A DNA stretch of 43,025 nucleotides, from assembly GCA_044356305.1 (NCBI GenBank), contig JBIKWM010000028.1:1-43025 (forward strand). Reading direction: 5' to 3'. Shown in pieces: positions 1 through 8,500 of this stretch. The translations under genes were made by a program, and so were the position numbers. The notes under the pieces were generated by a model. It made no database searches. It worked only from the letters and a program-made list of their open reading frames with translations, and was not told the origin of the DNA. Positions within the stretch are counted from its first letter, which is position 1. The number at the start of each line of letters is the position of its first letter. This stretch comes from JBIKWM01 sp044356305 (GTDB lineage: Bacteria; Bacteroidota; Bacteroidia; UBA10329).

Positions 1-66
1 ACACCCTAAAATAATGAACATGAGCATATTGCACGACCTTTTATGTAACTTTTTCAAACAGCTTTT

Positions 67-228
67 TCAATAGCACAACGGGTTTCCCAAGGTATCAGCA
101 CAAGTGCTAAGCACACTCTCTAAAAATTGCCCACCCATCTGGTTGACCCATACCACATCTTGGGCGTACAAGTATTGATAGAACAGGCTCACAACAGCCA
201 CAAACATTGATTTGATTGGGCTTGTCAT
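67..228 (-). pseudogene. Truncated N-terminus of a beta-propeller-like (SBBP-type) secreted protein, 53 codons
   Basis: The minus strand carries a short frame from ATG (228-226) to TGA (69-67). Its first ~23 residues look like a signal peptide (basic start, hydrophobic FVAVVSLFYQ, then YAQD). The next residues, VVWVNQMGG, resemble the opening of Bacteroidota SBBP/propeller surface proteins, which commonly begin with a W-V/A-K-x-GG motif after the signal peptide. The similarity fades after about 20 more residues and a stop follows. I found no frame in 1-66 that continues it, although the rest may lie outside the window. The start overlaps the stop of the sorting-domain fragment (225-521) by four bases (ATGA). 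I infer a decayed remnant. It could instead be a real short secreted peptide, which seems less likely. Confidence 0.45.
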
Positions 229-521
229 GGCTGAATTATTATGGTTTTGGTAAACTGTTGGCCACCATCGGTCAATAATTTTATCATATATGGACCTGCA
301 GCCCTGTCAGTGATGTCTATTAAAAAATGAGATTTGGAATGAAAATTCTCATAAATGGTTTTACCAAACATTTCCGTAATGAGAACATGCGTCTTGCACA
401 AATCCATTAAATCTATGTTCTCCCCCGCCCGAAAAAGTGTTCCGGAGGACCACTTGTTAGGGGATAAGTTCTCGCTGTTTGTAACAGCGATAGTTGAAGA
501 AAAAGTCCGCGGCACATTCAT
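225..521 (-). pseudogene. Orphan type IX secretion C-terminal sorting domain (98 codons)
   Basis: This frame is almost entirely a T9SS type A sorting domain. It has a weak LSPNKWSSGT segment where LxPNPxxG is normal, an LITEMFGKTIYE strand-turn matching the usual 'v-D-x-x-G-k-x-v', the IDITDRAAGPYMIKL stretch matching 'idls-x-l-x-x-G-x-Y-x-v-k', and a TKTIIIQP end matching the 'tkKivi' tail. In intact cargo this module follows hundreds of residues of mature protein and is cut off after export. Here there is no signal peptide or passenger, and a TGA lies in frame five codons before the ATG, so the 5' part has been lost or shifted. The PN-P motif is degenerate and base composition is AT-richer than in neighbouring genes. 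Most likely this is the 3' remnant of a surface-protein gene. Confidence 0.6.
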
Positions 522-645
522 GGGTTGTGGTCAGTGCATGAGAACATGAGCAGGCCCAGAATTTGAGACCAATGTATGGAATATCGGTTGTTCGAACGCT
601 GGTACAAACAGGCGGGGGTTATCGTGGTTGTGCGGGGTTATTAGC

Positions 646-680
646 CCATAGTCGATAGACCATAGTCCATAGTCGATAGT
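646..680. repeat. Five-unit degenerate heptamer tandem repeat (CSATAGW)
   Basis: Five consecutive 7-base units are visible: CCATAGT, CGATAGA, CCATAGT, CCATAGT and CGATAGT. They differ only at positions 2 and 7. The array lies in intergenic DNA upstream of the T9SS remnant (minus strand) and of tyrS (plus strand). A second array with the same unit length and copy number but a different core (NNAATTN) lies at 42054-42088. Confidence 0.85.
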
Positions 681-744
681 AAGAGGGCGGGGTGATATTG
701 GTTGCATCATTTGCGATGGACTGCGCCCTTTCAGGGCTCAGGGG

Positions 745-756
745 GCAAGCGCTTGC
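745..756. repeat. Perfect 12-base palindrome GCAAGCGCTTGC
   Basis: GCAAGC is followed directly by its reverse complement GCTTGC. It has no T-tract, so it does not look like a terminator. It lies ~125 bases upstream of the tyrS promoter element. It could be a protein-binding site or chance. Confidence 0.4.
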
Positions 757-878
757 ATCGTGCGCGGACTGACGGGTGAAAAATCCGGAGACACTTCACA
801 AGAAGCGAGAACCCCGATTGCCTTCCGGTGCGTGATAACGCGGCCTACAGACGAATCCGTTTGGGGCCACCCGCCCAT

Positions 879-886
879 TAGCTTTG
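879..886 (+). promoter_or_regulatory. -7 promoter element (TAGCTTTG) for tyrS
   Basis: This exactly matches the Bacteroidota consensus TAnnTTTG. It ends only six bases before the tyrS ATG, so the predicted transcription start lies at or next to the start codon. A TTTG at 860-863 could be the -33 element, although the spacing is shorter than usual. Confidence 0.7.
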
Positions 887-892
887 CCCGCC

Positions 893-2188
893 ATGGAATT
901 CTCTCCGAGCTACGACCTTGTTGAAGAGCTGCGGTGGCGGGGGCTGCTGCACGATGCGATACCCGGCACACAGGAACTGCTGAACCGCGAGCAGGTGACG
1001 GGTTATGTGGGTTTTGACCCCACGGCCGACTCGCTGCACATAGGCAACCTAGTGCCCATTATGCTGCTCACACATCTGCAGCGGGCGGGCCACCGGCCCA
1101 TTGCACTGGTGGGCGGTGCCACAGGTATGATAGGTGACCCCTCGGGCAAGTCGGCCGAGCGCAACCTGCTGGACGAGGCCACCCTGCGCCACAACCAGGC
1201 GTGCATCAGGGCGCAGTTGGAGCGGTTCCTCGATTTCGGGCCGGGGCCCAACGGTGCGCTGATGACCAACAATTACGATTGGTTCGGGCCGTTCACCCTC
1301 TTGGGTTTCATGCGCGAGGTGGGCAAGCACATCTCGGTGAGCTACATGATGGCCAAGGACAGTGTGAAGAACCGCCTGGAGACCGGCATTTCATTCACCG
1401 AATTCACCTACCAGCTCATACAGGGCTACGATTTCTGCCACCTGTACACCCACCACGGCTGCAAGCTGCAGATGGGCGGCAGCGACCAGTGGGGCAACAT
1501 TGTGACCGGCACCGAACTGATACGCAGAAGGGAAGGCGGTGAGGCCTTTGCCCTTGTGGCGCCCTTGGTGACCAAGGCCGATGGCGGCAAGTTCGGCAAG
1601 ACCGAGAAGGGCAACGTGTGGCTGGCCCCCGAGCGCACATCGCCCTACCAGTTCTACCAGTTCTGGCTCAACACCACAGACGATGATGCCAGGCGGTACA
1701 TACGCATCTTCACACTGCTGAGCCGCGAGCGGATAGAGGAACTGGAGCGCGAGCAGGAGGCGGCCCCGCACCTGCGCGCATTGCAGCATGCCCTGGCCGA
1801 TGAGGTTACCACCCGCGTGCACAGTGCTGAGGAGCTGCTGATGGCCAAGGCCGCATCTGAACTCCTGTTCGGTAAAGGCACCGAGGAGATGCTGCGCGCC
1901 CTGCCCGAGGCGCAACTGATGCAGGTGATGGACGGTGTGCCCACCTTTGAGGTGAGCAGAGCCTTGCTTGCCGAAGGTGTGGCCCTGATTGACCTTCTGG
2001 CCGTGAACACGTCCTTTTTCGCCTCGAAGGGCGAGGCCCGGAAAATGGTGCAGGCCGGTGGCGTTGCCGTGAACAAGGCCAAAATGGACCGGCCCGAAGC
2101 GCTGATAGGCACCGGCCATCTGATAAACGACAGGTACCTGCTTGCCCAGAAAGGGAAGAAGAACTATTGCCTGATAAGGGCCGTGTGA
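893..2188 (+). CDS. tyrS: Tyrosyl-tRNA synthetase
   Basis: TyrRS attaches tyrosine to tRNA-Tyr in the cytoplasm. The 431-residue product has the class I signature HIGN in DSLHIGNL near residue 50, the tyrosine/tRNA-binding segment with GGSDQWGNI, and the second class I motif as KFGKT (in place of KMSKS, a normal variant for TyrRS). A C-terminal S4-like RNA-binding domain follows (GEARKMVQAGGVAVN). Length fits bacterial TyrRS (about 420-430). I chose ATG 893 over an in-frame TTG at 884 because 884 lies inside the promoter element TAGCTTTG. The dprA start follows the stop by 11 bases, so the two genes are probably co-transcribed. Confidence 0.97.
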   Translation: MEFSPSYDLVEELRWRGLLHDAIPGTQELLNREQVTGYVGFDPTADSLHIGNLVPIMLLTHLQRAGHRPIALVGGATGMIGDPSGKSAERNLLDEATLRHNQACIRAQLERFLDFGPGPNGALMTNNYDWFGPFTLLGFMREVGKHISVSYMMAKDSVKNRLETGISFTEFTYQLIQGYDFCHLYTHHGCKLQMGGSDQWGNIVTGTELIRRREGGEAFALVAPLVTKADGGKFGKTEKGNVWLAPERTSPYQFYQFWLNTTDDDARRYIRIFTLLSRERIEELEREQEAAPHLRALQHALADEVTTRVHSAEELLMAKAASELLFGKGTEEMLRALPEAQLMQVMDGVPTFEVSRALLAEGVALIDLLAVNTSFFASKGEARKMVQAGGVAVNKAKMDRPEALIGTGHLINDRYLLAQKGKKNYCLIRAV

Positions 2189-2199
2189 ATGCCCGGGTG

Positions 2200-3303
2200 A
2201 TGGAGGCGAAAGACCACGATAAGTGGCTGCATCGCATTGCGCTGACCATGTTGCCGGGCATAGGCGATGGCCGTGCACGTAGGCTGGTGGCCTATTGCGG
2301 TGGGGTGAATGAAGTATTCGCCCACAAAAAACCCCAGCTGCTCAAAGTGCCGGGCATAGGCGATGTGCTGGCCGATGCCATTGTGAAGGCTGACCTGTTC
2401 AGGGAGGCTGAGAAGGAGCTGCGCTTCGTTACCGATAACGGCATCGTCCCGCTGTTTTTCCTCGATGCCGGATATCCGCACAGGTTGCTAGAGCTGGAAG
2501 ACTCGCCTGTGCTGCTTTACACCAAGGGCGCGATGGACCTGAACGTGCCCCGCACGCTGAGTGTGGTGGGCACCCGCAAGGCCACGGCCCACGGCAAGGC
2601 ATTTACCGAGGAGCTGATTGAGGGTCTGGCTCCAACCGGTGCGACCATAGTGAGCGGATTGGCCTACGGAATAGACATAGCCGCACACCGGGCCGCCCTG
2701 AAGTACGGTCTGCCCACGGTGGCGTGTCTGGCACACGGACTCGACCGCATCTACCCCGACCTGCACCGAAGGACGGCCGATGAGATGCTGGAACGTGGCG
2801 GATGGGTGAGCGATTTCTGCAGTGGCACGCTTCCCTCGCGCGACAACTTCCCGAGCCGCAACCGCATCATAGCCGGCCTGGCCGATGCCACCCTTGTGAT
2901 AGAGGCGGCCGATAGCGGTGGAGCGCTTATAACCGCTGAGATTGCCCTGAGCTACAACCGCGATGTATTTGCTGTGCCAGGCCGTCCGGCCGACATCTAT
3001 AGTGTGGGCTGCAACCGCATGATCAACCAGAACAAGGCGGCCCTCATCACATCGGCAGCCGAGCTGATAGCCGCCATGAGCTGGGACATGGACCGCCCCA
3101 CGCATGTGCAGCGGCAGATGTTCGTAGAGGTGAGCGAGGAGCAGCGGCCTGTGCAGCAGCTGTTGGCCGAAGGGCCGATGCGCATAGATCTGATAAGCAG
3201 CCGCCTCGGCATGCCCATGAGCAAGGTGAGCGCCATGCTCACAGAAATGGAGCTTGCAGGCTACATCGAGTCATTGCCCGGTAAGGTCTATCGCTTGGCC
3301 TGA
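2200..3303 (+). CDS. dprA: DNA processing protein DprA (Smf)
   Basis: DprA binds incoming single-stranded DNA during natural transformation and loads RecA. The 367-residue protein has an N-terminal helix-hairpin-helix region (LPGIGDGRARRLV, then VPGIGDVLADAIV). The central Rossmann-like DprA core contains SVVGTRKAT, IVSGLAYGIDIAAH and the FPSRNRIIAGL motif that contacts DNA. A winged-helix-like tail follows (MRIDLISSRLGMPMSKVSAML), as in the common three-part DprA. In-frame GTG and TTG codons lie further upstream, but they overlap the end of tyrS. ATG 2200 gives the usual start with a short gap. The last 16 bases overlap the convergent S41 protease gene. No other competence gene is visible nearby, and DprA is widespread also in bacteria not known to be competent. 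Confidence 0.95.
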   Translation: MEAKDHDKWLHRIALTMLPGIGDGRARRLVAYCGGVNEVFAHKKPQLLKVPGIGDVLADAIVKADLFREAEKELRFVTDNGIVPLFFLDAGYPHRLLELEDSPVLLYTKGAMDLNVPRTLSVVGTRKATAHGKAFTEELIEGLAPTGATIVSGLAYGIDIAAHRAALKYGLPTVACLAHGLDRIYPDLHRRTADEMLERGGWVSDFCSGTLPSRDNFPSRNRIIAGLADATLVIEAADSGGALITAEIALSYNRDVFAVPGRPADIYSVGCNRMINQNKAALITSAAELIAAMSWDMDRPTHVQRQMFVEVSEEQRPVQQLLAEGPMRIDLISSRLGMPMSKVSAMLTEMELAGYIESLPGKVYRLA

Positions 3304-4901
3304 GGGCCGCTGAGCACTTCCACGGCCTTGCGCACCGCGGGGTCATCGGCATTCATTACCGGGTAATATCCGTTTCCGTTCCATACAGTGCGGGCCATCA
3401 TGGCCTTGAGGTACTGGCCAACCACAACGCGTATCCGGCTCCAATCGGCCTCGGTGCCACTTATCTTCTTCTCGTTGGCGCGCTGCCTGATGAGGCCCAA
3501 GGTCGAGGCATCGATCTGATAGTCAGCATTGAATCTGTTGCCATCGCCCATCTGCATCATCCTCGAGCGGTCGCGTTGGGCAAGGTCGAGGGCCATGTCG
3601 CGCAGCAGGCCGCTATTGAGCAGGCGGGTGTACAGCTCCGTGAGGTCGGTGGTGTCGAGGGGGATGAACAGGTCGGGTACAATGCCACCGCCACCCCTCA
3701 CCAGCTTGCCGGCCTTGGTGTAGTAGCGCGTGGTGTCGGCTATACGGATGCTGTCGGCCGAATAGAGTTCGCCATGCTCGTATCGGTCCATCAGATCGTA
3801 GCCGTAATCAGTGGTATTGTCGTAAGGCTTCTGTATGCACCTGCCGCTGGGGGTGTAATAGCGTGCAATGGTGAGCCGCAGTGCCGACCCATCGGGCAGT
3901 TGCACCTGTTCCTGCACCAGCCCCTTACCGAACGACCTGCGGCCTATCACCTGCCCTCGGTCGTTGTCCTGCACAGCCCCCGCTACTATCTCTGATGCCG
4001 AGGCAGACCCCTCGTCTATCAGCACCGCCACCGGCATTTTCTCTATCATGCCCCGTGCGGTGGCATAGTTCACCTCCTTGGGGCGCGACCGGCCCTCGGT
4101 ATAGACGATCAGTTCGCCTTTGGGCAATAACTCATCGCACATGTCTATGGCCGCGCTGAGGTATCCGCCCGGGTTGCCGCGCAGGTCCAGTATCAGACTC
4201 CGCATGCCTTTTCCTTTCAGGTCAGTGAGCGACTTCAGGAATTCCTCGGATGTGGTGGAGGCGAACCGGCTCACTTTGACATACCCCACTCCTGCATCCA
4301 TCATATACGCGGCATCGATGCTGTAAAGCGGAATGCGGTCGCGCACTATCTCAAACTCAAGTGGTTTGCGCTGGCCCCTGCGCACCACCTTCACCTTTAC
4401 CACCGTGCCTTTCTGCCCGCGCAGGTTCTTAACAACATCCTCGCTCTTAAATCCGATGCCTGCCACATTCTTGCCGTCAATGGCTGTGATGCGGTCGCCC
4501 GACATCACTCCAAGTTTCTCTGAAGGGCCACCGGCTATGGCCGAGACCACCACAATGGTGTCGGATATGATGTTGAACTCTACACCGATTCCCTCAAAAT
4601 TCCCCTCCAATGGCTCGTTCATGGCCTGAAGGTCCTTGGCGGGAATGAAGGCCGAGTGCGGGTCGAGCTGGCTGAGCATGGCCACGATGGCCTCGTCAGT
4701 CAGTCCGGCCACATCAATGGAATCGACATACTCTTCGCTCACATAATTCAGGATGTCGGTCACCTTGCGGGCCGATGCGGCCTCATCGCCATCGGCCCCT
4801 ACCACACTCATCGGGCTGCGCATGTGGGCGCCCAGCAACATGCCAAGGGCCAGCACAATGCTGAGTACGATGGGGTAATAGATGTACCTGCGCGTGTTCA
4901 C
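3288..4901 (-). CDS. S41-family carboxyl-terminal processing protease (CtpA/Prc type)
   Basis: This is a periplasmic serine protease that cleaves C-terminal regions of envelope proteins. The 537-residue product starts with a membrane-anchoring or signal segment (YYPIVLSIVLALGMLLGA). A PDZ domain follows at about residues 95-185 (GIGVEF, GVMSGDRITAIDGKNVAG). The S41 core contains LRGNPGGYL and the catalytic dyad: Ser301 in GSASASE and Lys326 in SFGKG, 25 residues apart as in Prc. The ~170-residue C-terminal extension is common in Bacteroidota members. The start codon is GTG, six bases after the stop of the dCMP deaminase gene, so the two probably form an operon. The 3' end overlaps dprA by 16 bases on the opposite strand. 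Confidence 0.93.
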   Translation of the reverse strand: MNTRRYIYYPIVLSIVLALGMLLGAHMRSPMSVVGADGDEAASARKVTDILNYVSEEYVDSIDVAGLTDEAIVAMLSQLDPHSAFIPAKDLQAMNEPLEGNFEGIGVEFNIISDTIVVVSAIAGGPSEKLGVMSGDRITAIDGKNVAGIGFKSEDVVKNLRGQKGTVVKVKVVRRGQRKPLEFEIVRDRIPLYSIDAAYMMDAGVGYVKVSRFASTTSEEFLKSLTDLKGKGMRSLILDLRGNPGGYLSAAIDMCDELLPKGELIVYTEGRSRPKEVNYATARGMIEKMPVAVLIDEGSASASEIVAGAVQDNDRGQVIGRRSFGKGLVQEQVQLPDGSALRLTIARYYTPSGRCIQKPYDNTTDYGYDLMDRYEHGELYSADSIRIADTTRYYTKAGKLVRGGGGIVPDLFIPLDTTDLTELYTRLLNSGLLRDMALDLAQRDRSRMMQMGDGNRFNADYQIDASTLGLIRQRANEKKISGTEADWSRIRVVVGQYLKAMMARTVWNGNGYYPVMNADDPAVRKAVEVLSGPQAKR

Positions 4902-4907
4902 GTCCGG

Positions 4908-5369
4908 TCAGACCTGGTCGATGTCGGGCAGTTCAACAACCTCGACCCCCGCCTGTTCGAGGAACTCGATGCCACCCGTGTCCTTATACCTGTCGCGGTA
5001 CACCAATCGGCTGATGCCGGCCTGATGGATGAGCTTGCTACAATCTCGGCAGGGCGAAAGGGTGAGGTAGAGTGTGGCCTCCTTGGCGCTGTTGGTGCTG
5101 CGCGCCACCTTCATGATGGCGTTGGCCTCGGCATGCAGCACGTACCAGTGCGTGTTGCCGTAGTCGTCCTCGCAGCAGTTGTCAAAACCCGATGGGGTGC
5201 CGTTGTAACCATCGGCTATGATCTGCCCGTTGCGCACAATGAGGGCCCCCACCTGCTTGCGTCTGCAATATGAAAGGCGAGACCACTCCTGGGCCATGCG
5301 CAGGTAAGCGCGGTCATATCGGGCCTGTTTGCGCCTGTTGTCCTTTTCTTCCTCAGGGCCTGATGACAT
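4908..5369 (-). CDS. Deoxycytidylate (dCMP) deaminase family protein
   Basis: This enzyme deaminates dCMP to dUMP, feeding thymidylate synthesis. The 153-residue product has the zinc signature of the cytidine deaminase superfamily: HAEANAI, with the zinc-binding His and catalytic Glu, followed by SPCRDC, giving PCxxC. The segment YNGTPSGFDNC is typical of dCMP deaminases of the ComEB type. The frame stays open upstream to 5471, but that part would run into the terminator and the tRNA-Leu gene, so I chose ATG 5369 (MSSGPEEE). The gene lies just beyond the tRNA-Leu terminator and directly before the S41 protease gene. No clear -7 element was found between the terminator and the start, so transcription may depend on readthrough. 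Confidence 0.93.
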   Translation of the reverse strand: MSSGPEEEKDNRRKQARYDRAYLRMAQEWSRLSYCRRKQVGALIVRNGQIIADGYNGTPSGFDNCCEDDYGNTHWYVLHAEANAIMKVARSTNSAKEATLYLTLSPCRDCSKLIHQAGISRLVYRDRYKDTGGIEFLEQAGVEVVELPDIDQV

Positions 5370-5397
5370 TTGATCGAGAGGTTTCGGGGAGATAAAG

Positions 5398-5423
5398 AAG
5401 GGAGGCCCCGAAGAGCCTCCCTT
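5398..5423 (-). terminator. Rho-independent terminator after tRNA-Leu
   Basis: Read on the minus strand, a 9-bp perfect stem (AAGGGAGGC / GCCTCCCTT) encloses an 8-base loop and is followed by a T-rich run (CTTTATCT). It lies 8 bases past the tRNA 3' end and ~28 bases before the dCMP deaminase start. Confidence 0.8.
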
Positions 5424-5430
5424 ACTACCG

Positions 5431-5514
5431 TACCCGGAGCCGGGGTCGAACCGGCACGGTATTGCTACCATTGGTGTTTGAGACCAACGCGTCTACCGAT
5501 TCCGCCATCCGGGC
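5431..5514 (-). tRNA. tRNA-Leu (anticodon CAA)
   Basis: The 84-base gene folds as a long-variable-arm tRNA. The acceptor is GCCCGGA paired with TCCGGGT. The D arm contains GGTAGACGC. The anticodon stem TTGGT/ACCAA holds the loop CTCAAAC (anticodon CAA, reading UUG). An extended variable arm follows, then a T arm with the GTTCGACC motif. The 3' CCA is not encoded. A TACTTTCG promoter element lies 9 bases upstream and a terminator follows. Confidence 0.95.
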
Positions 5515-5523
5515 AAGGAGGCG

Positions 5524-5531
5524 CGAAAGTA
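5524..5531 (-). promoter_or_regulatory. -7 promoter element (TACTTTCG) for tRNA-Leu
   Basis: Read on the minus strand, the element ends 9 bases before the first tRNA base, the expected distance from a -7 element to a start a few bases ahead of the mature 5' end. It lies back to back with the plus-strand element at 5572-5579. Confidence 0.7.
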
Positions 5532-5571
5532 ATGAGATAGGTCAATGTAAAAGCACTTCACCCCTTCGGCC

Positions 5572-5579
5572 TACATTCG
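5572..5579 (+). promoter_or_regulatory. -7 promoter element (TACATTCG) for the 1474-residue protein
   Basis: TACATTCG fits the TAnnTTYG pattern used across this window. A near-match with one-base spacing (TACTTTG) follows at 5582. The predicted start lies only about 5-12 bases before the candidate ATGs at 5593 and 5599. Confidence 0.6.
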
Positions 5580-5592
5580 CCTACTTTGCAAC

Positions 5593-8500
5593 ATGCCAAT
5601 GAAGCGACTCATCATCCTTCTGTGCGCGGCCATGGGGCTGATTCCAAGCCTTGCCAATGCACAGCAACTCAAGAAGTTCACCCACGAGGACGCGGCCTTT
5701 CTGCGCGAGATAGCCACCATGTACGGAGGTGGCGATGCCAAGAAGGCTGAGAAGATCATGGAGAAAGAGATCATCCCGATCTGGAACAGTGGGGCATTCG
5801 GTGGGGGCCAGAAAGAGCGGATATGGACCATGTGCGACAAGATGCTTGAGAAACGCAAGGCCCCTGTCGATTTTGAGAATTACATGAACACGCTCATGTC
5901 GCTGGTGAAAAATGAGCGCACAGCGGCATTTGAACCCTTCCACAACGGGCTCGATAAGGTGCTCAGTTCCACCACCCGCAAGCAGTTCAGCATCTACCTC
6001 GAAACGTGCCTCAACATCTTTAACGATTACACGCTTTTCGACTCCAAATCAGTGAAGTGGGTGGCCCAGACCCCCGATTACCGTATTGAGTTTGACTCAG
6101 TGCCCTATTTCGTTTTCAAAAAGGTCGATCTGAAGGCCATCTCCAAGGGCGACAGCAGCGTGATCTGGGGCACGGAGGGCATTTACTATCCCACACGCAA
6201 CCAGTGGGTGGGCAAAGGCGGCCGGGTGGACTGGACCCGGGCAGGCATGAACCCCGGAAAAGTGTATGCGGAGTTGAGGCACTATAAGGTGGATGTGACA
6301 CGGCCTCAGTTCAATGCCGACTCGGTCACATTCCAGAACCCCGAGTTTCTGAGCAAGCCGCAGCTCGGCTCACTCATGGACAAAGTGCTGGCCGATGTGA
6401 AAGAGGACAACGCCTCGTACCCGCGCTTCGACTCGTACGATGTGAGCATCGTCATCCCCAATGTGTATCCCGATATCGACTATGAAGGGGGCTTCTCGCA
6501 GCATGGGGTCAAGTTCATGGGCACCGGCCGCAAGGGCAAGGAGGCCACCCTGGTGTTCAAGAAACTGAACAGGCTCACCAAAGTGAAGGAGCCATTTATC
6601 AGAGCCACTTCCAAGGCATTCGTGATAAAGAAAGACAAGATTGTGAGCGACCGGGCCCGCATGGCCATGTACTACGAGGGCGATAGCATCTGGCATCCCG
6701 GCCTGCAGATCAACTATCAGGTAGATGGCGGCAAGGTGGCGTTTACCCGAGACAGGGAGAGCGTGGGCATGAGCCCTTTCTACGACTCATATCACCACAT
6801 GGACCTGCACGTGGAGAGCATTAGCTGGAAGATGGGCGAGGAAGTGATGGAGATGCGCAACATAACCGGTGGTGGCGACAGCGAGGTGACCTTTGAGAGC
6901 GAGAACTTCTATGAGGAGCGGAGGTTTGACCGTATGCAGGGCACGGGCGACAACCATCCGCTCAAACGCATACGCGACTATGCCAAGCAGCGCGGAACCG
7001 ATGTGATACCTGTGCAGGATATGGCCGGATATCTGAAGGCCGATGAGAGCGATGTGAAGATCATGCTCATAAACATGGCCAACGCAGGCCTGATGCACTA
7101 CAACTTCGATAACAACACAGTGACCATAAAGCAGCGGCTTGTGGACTATGTGCTGAACAAGAGTAAGCAGAAGGACTACGATGCCATTCAGTACAGCAGC
7201 ACCATCAAGAATGTGCCCAATGCCAAGCTCAATCTACTGAACTGGGACATGGACATGGACGGGGTGAGCCGCGTGTTCCTGAGCGATTCGCAGCAGGTAG
7301 TCATCTATCCTCGCGAACAGCATCTGACCGTAAAGAAGAATCGCGATTTCCACTTCGATGGGAGGGTGCTGGCCGGCCAGCTCGACATGTATGGCAAGAA
7401 CTTCGATTTCCGCTACGATGCCTTTAAGGTGGATATGGAGAAGATTGATTCCTTGCGCATGAAGGTGCCCGATGGGGTGCCGGATGAGAGCGGTCGTCAG
7501 CCCATGAAAAAGGTGAAGACGCTCCTGCGCGACCTGAAAGGAGAGGTGTTGGTGGATAGGCCCGACAATAAGAGCAGCCTCAAGGGTACACCTCGCTATC
7601 CGGTGTTCAACAGCCTGGAAAGGTCGTTCGTGTATTACGATGGGCGCGACATCCAGGACGGGGCCTACAAGAAGGAGACCTTCTACTTCCACCTTCAGCC
7701 CTTCACTATAGACAGTGCTGAGAATTTCACCAAAGAAGGTATTGCGTTCGAAGGCGACTTCATATCGGCCGGAATCTTCCCCGAATTCAAAGAGACGCTC
7801 AAACTACAGCCCGATTTCTCGCTCGGTTTTGTGCGCAAGACGCCCGAGGGCGGATTCCCGGTATTCGGTGGCAAGGGGCAGTACCACGCCACCATCAGCA
7901 TGAGTCATGAAGGATTGAAGGGTGATGGTAAGCTTGAGTACATCACCAGCACCGCGCTCTCCAAAGAGTTCACCTTCTATCCGGATAGTGTGAACGGCAT
8001 GGCCCAGAGCTATGTGATAGCGGAACAGAAGGCCGGGGTGGAATATCCGCCCGTGACCAGTGCCGATGTGCGCCTGCACTGGGAACCCAAGCGCGACCAT
8101 ATGTACACGTATGACGAAGGCGCACCGTTTGATATTTACACCGGTCAGGTCAAGCACCACGGGGGGCTCGACCTGCACCCGAAAGGGCTTAAAGGCTTTG
8201 GTGACCTGACGTTCGATGCGAGCGAGATGACCTCCAAAGGCTTCAATTTCAAGAACACGACCTTTAATGCCGATACGGCCGATTTCCGGCTAAAGAGTCT
8301 CGATGCCACCTCGCTGGCCCTTAAGACCAGCAACGTGAAGCTCAAGATTGACCTTTTGAAACGGATGGGTGAGTTCGACTCGAACACCAGCGGCACCTTC
8401 GTTGACTTCCCATTCAACAAGTACATCTGTTACATCGACAAGTTTAAGTGGGACATTGACAAGAAGCAGATAACCATTGTGGGTGATAAACCCGGCTCCC

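Larger units (their letters stand above)
522..878. other. Non-coding stretch between the T9SS remnant and tyrS
   Basis: No convincing gene is visible in this 357-base stretch. Short frames on both strands have no recognisable motif. It contains a five-unit heptamer repeat (646-680), a GCCCT/AGGGC hairpin around 725-737 and a 12-base perfect palindrome (745-756). It ends at the -7 promoter element of tyrS (879-886). Confidence 0.7.

Noticed and set aside
355..549. 64-codon plus-strand frame opposite the sorting-domain remnant
   Set aside because: The minus strand shows clear sorting-domain spacing; the plus frame has no signal.
1391..2278. 295-codon open frame opposite tyrS
   Set aside because: No recognisable motif; it is complementary to a well-supported tRNA synthetase, and long antisense frames are common in GC-biased coding DNA.
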